Assembly (NCBI GenBank): GCA_963697525.1
Contig: OY969087.1
Location: 868,001-932,000, forward strand
Length of the DNA: 64,000 bases
Reading direction: 5' to 3'
DNA from: Bradymonas sp963697525
Lineage (GTDB): Bacteria; Myxococcota_A; Bradymonadia; Bradymonadales; Bradymonadaceae
Position 1 is the first letter of the stretch. The number at the start of each line of letters is the position of its first letter. Shown here piece after piece: positions 63,716-64,000 of the stretch. The translations under genes and the position numbers were made by a program. The notes below the pieces were generated by a model. The model was not told the origin of the DNA. It ran no database searches and worked only from the letters and a program-made list of their open reading frames with translations.

Positions 63716-64000
63716 ATGTGGATCTTCGGCTACGGCTCACTCATCTGGCGTCCCGACTTCGACTTCGTCGAGGCGCGCGACGGTTACGTGCAGGGATGGA
63801 CGCGCAAATTCTGGCAGGGCTCGACCGACCACCGCGGCGTGCCCGGCGCGCCCGGGCGGGTGGTCACGCTGCTTCGCGAGGCCGACTCGCGGGTGTGGGG
63901 CAGGGCGTTTCGGCTCGCCGAAGCGCACCGAGATGAGATTCTGGCCCGCCTCGACCACCGCGAGAAAGGCGGCTACGAGCGCCACCGCGTCGACATGGTC
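63716..64000 (+). CDS. ChaC-like gamma-glutamylcyclotransferase (partial)
   Basis: First 95 residues of a gene cut by the window end. MWIFGYGSLIWRPDFDF carries the YGSL glycine loop of the gamma-glutamylcyclotransferase fold, and GWTRKFWQGSTDHRGVPGAP is the diagnostic ChaC substrate-loop region. ChaC proteins degrade glutathione to 5-oxoproline and Cys-Gly in the cytoplasm. The catalytic Glu, expected in the segment beginning LDHREKGGY, seems present. Divergent from lpdA across about 120 bases. Confidence 0.9.
   Translation, partial: MWIFGYGSLIWRPDFDFVEARDGYVQGWTRKFWQGSTDHRGVPGAPGRVVTLLREADSRVWGRAFRLAEAHRDEILARLDHREKGGYERHRVDMV

Overview
This 64 kb window is high-GC, gene-dense bacterial chromosome. 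It carries many lipoproteins (signal peptides ending in a lipobox Cys), an outer-membrane-type YidC, Hanks-type Ser/Thr kinases, PP2C phosphatases and FHA proteins, MopE-type metal-binding motifs and VWA lipoproteins. Together these suggest a delta-proteobacterial/myxobacterial-grade Gram-negative such as the Bradymonadales; that placement is my inference, because no rRNA is present and I found no tRNA. There is no large prophage, intact insertion sequence or CRISPR array. Layout: 0-9.9 kb holds a neutral-ceramidase-like lipoprotein, a small outer-membrane protein, an SDR epimerase, a DUF697 protein with a degraded G domain, a LytS/LytT-type two-component pair, and a repeat-filled gap of about 1.4 kb. 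9.9-17.3 kb is the classic dnaA-rpmH-rnpA-yidD-yidC-jag-mnmE block, all on the minus strand and without dnaN. The AT-rich gap before dnaA is the only oriC candidate, and it lacks clear DnaA boxes. 17.3-24.5 kb has a rhodanese, rimO, a methyltransferase, a second copy of the repeat module, a two-gene nucleotidyltransferase module with a degraded active site, and uvrB. 24.5-31.8 kb has a XylR_N/V4R-PAS sensor kinase, a lipoprotein, a probable pseudokinase (HRD changed to HRN), cysS and trhO with a striking leader hairpin. 31.8-42 kb is a Ser/Thr phospho-signalling island on the minus strand: a PPC-domain lipoprotein, a PP2C with a kinase-like N-terminus, an FHA protein, rapZ, a second PP2C, and two zinc-ribbon Ser/Thr kinases that share an unusual tail motif. 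42-46.6 kb holds two recently duplicated VWA lipoproteins, the tail of a third, and two large inverted repeats. 46.7-50 kb has rpsR and rpmG, a CopZ-like protein, a phosphoesterase and a lipoprotein. 50.4-54.8 kb is an orphan secretion-like cluster: a PEGA lipoprotein, a secretion-ATPase homologue without a proper Walker A, and type III SctQ and SctP homologues. 55-64 kb has topA, a TPR protein, thioredoxin, a 2-oxoacid dehydrogenase E2, lipoamide dehydrogenase, and the start of a ChaC-type cyclotransferase. The most unusual signal is a composite intergenic repeat module of about 0.85 kb, present at 8.2-9.0 kb and 20.3-21.1 kb with single pieces at 54.8 kb and 61.3 kb. It consists of several kinds of tandem hairpin. 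Between the two copies, stem bases have changed in compensating pairs while the loops differ, which points to selected structure or to mobilised palindromic elements. It is the best candidate here for something undescribed.
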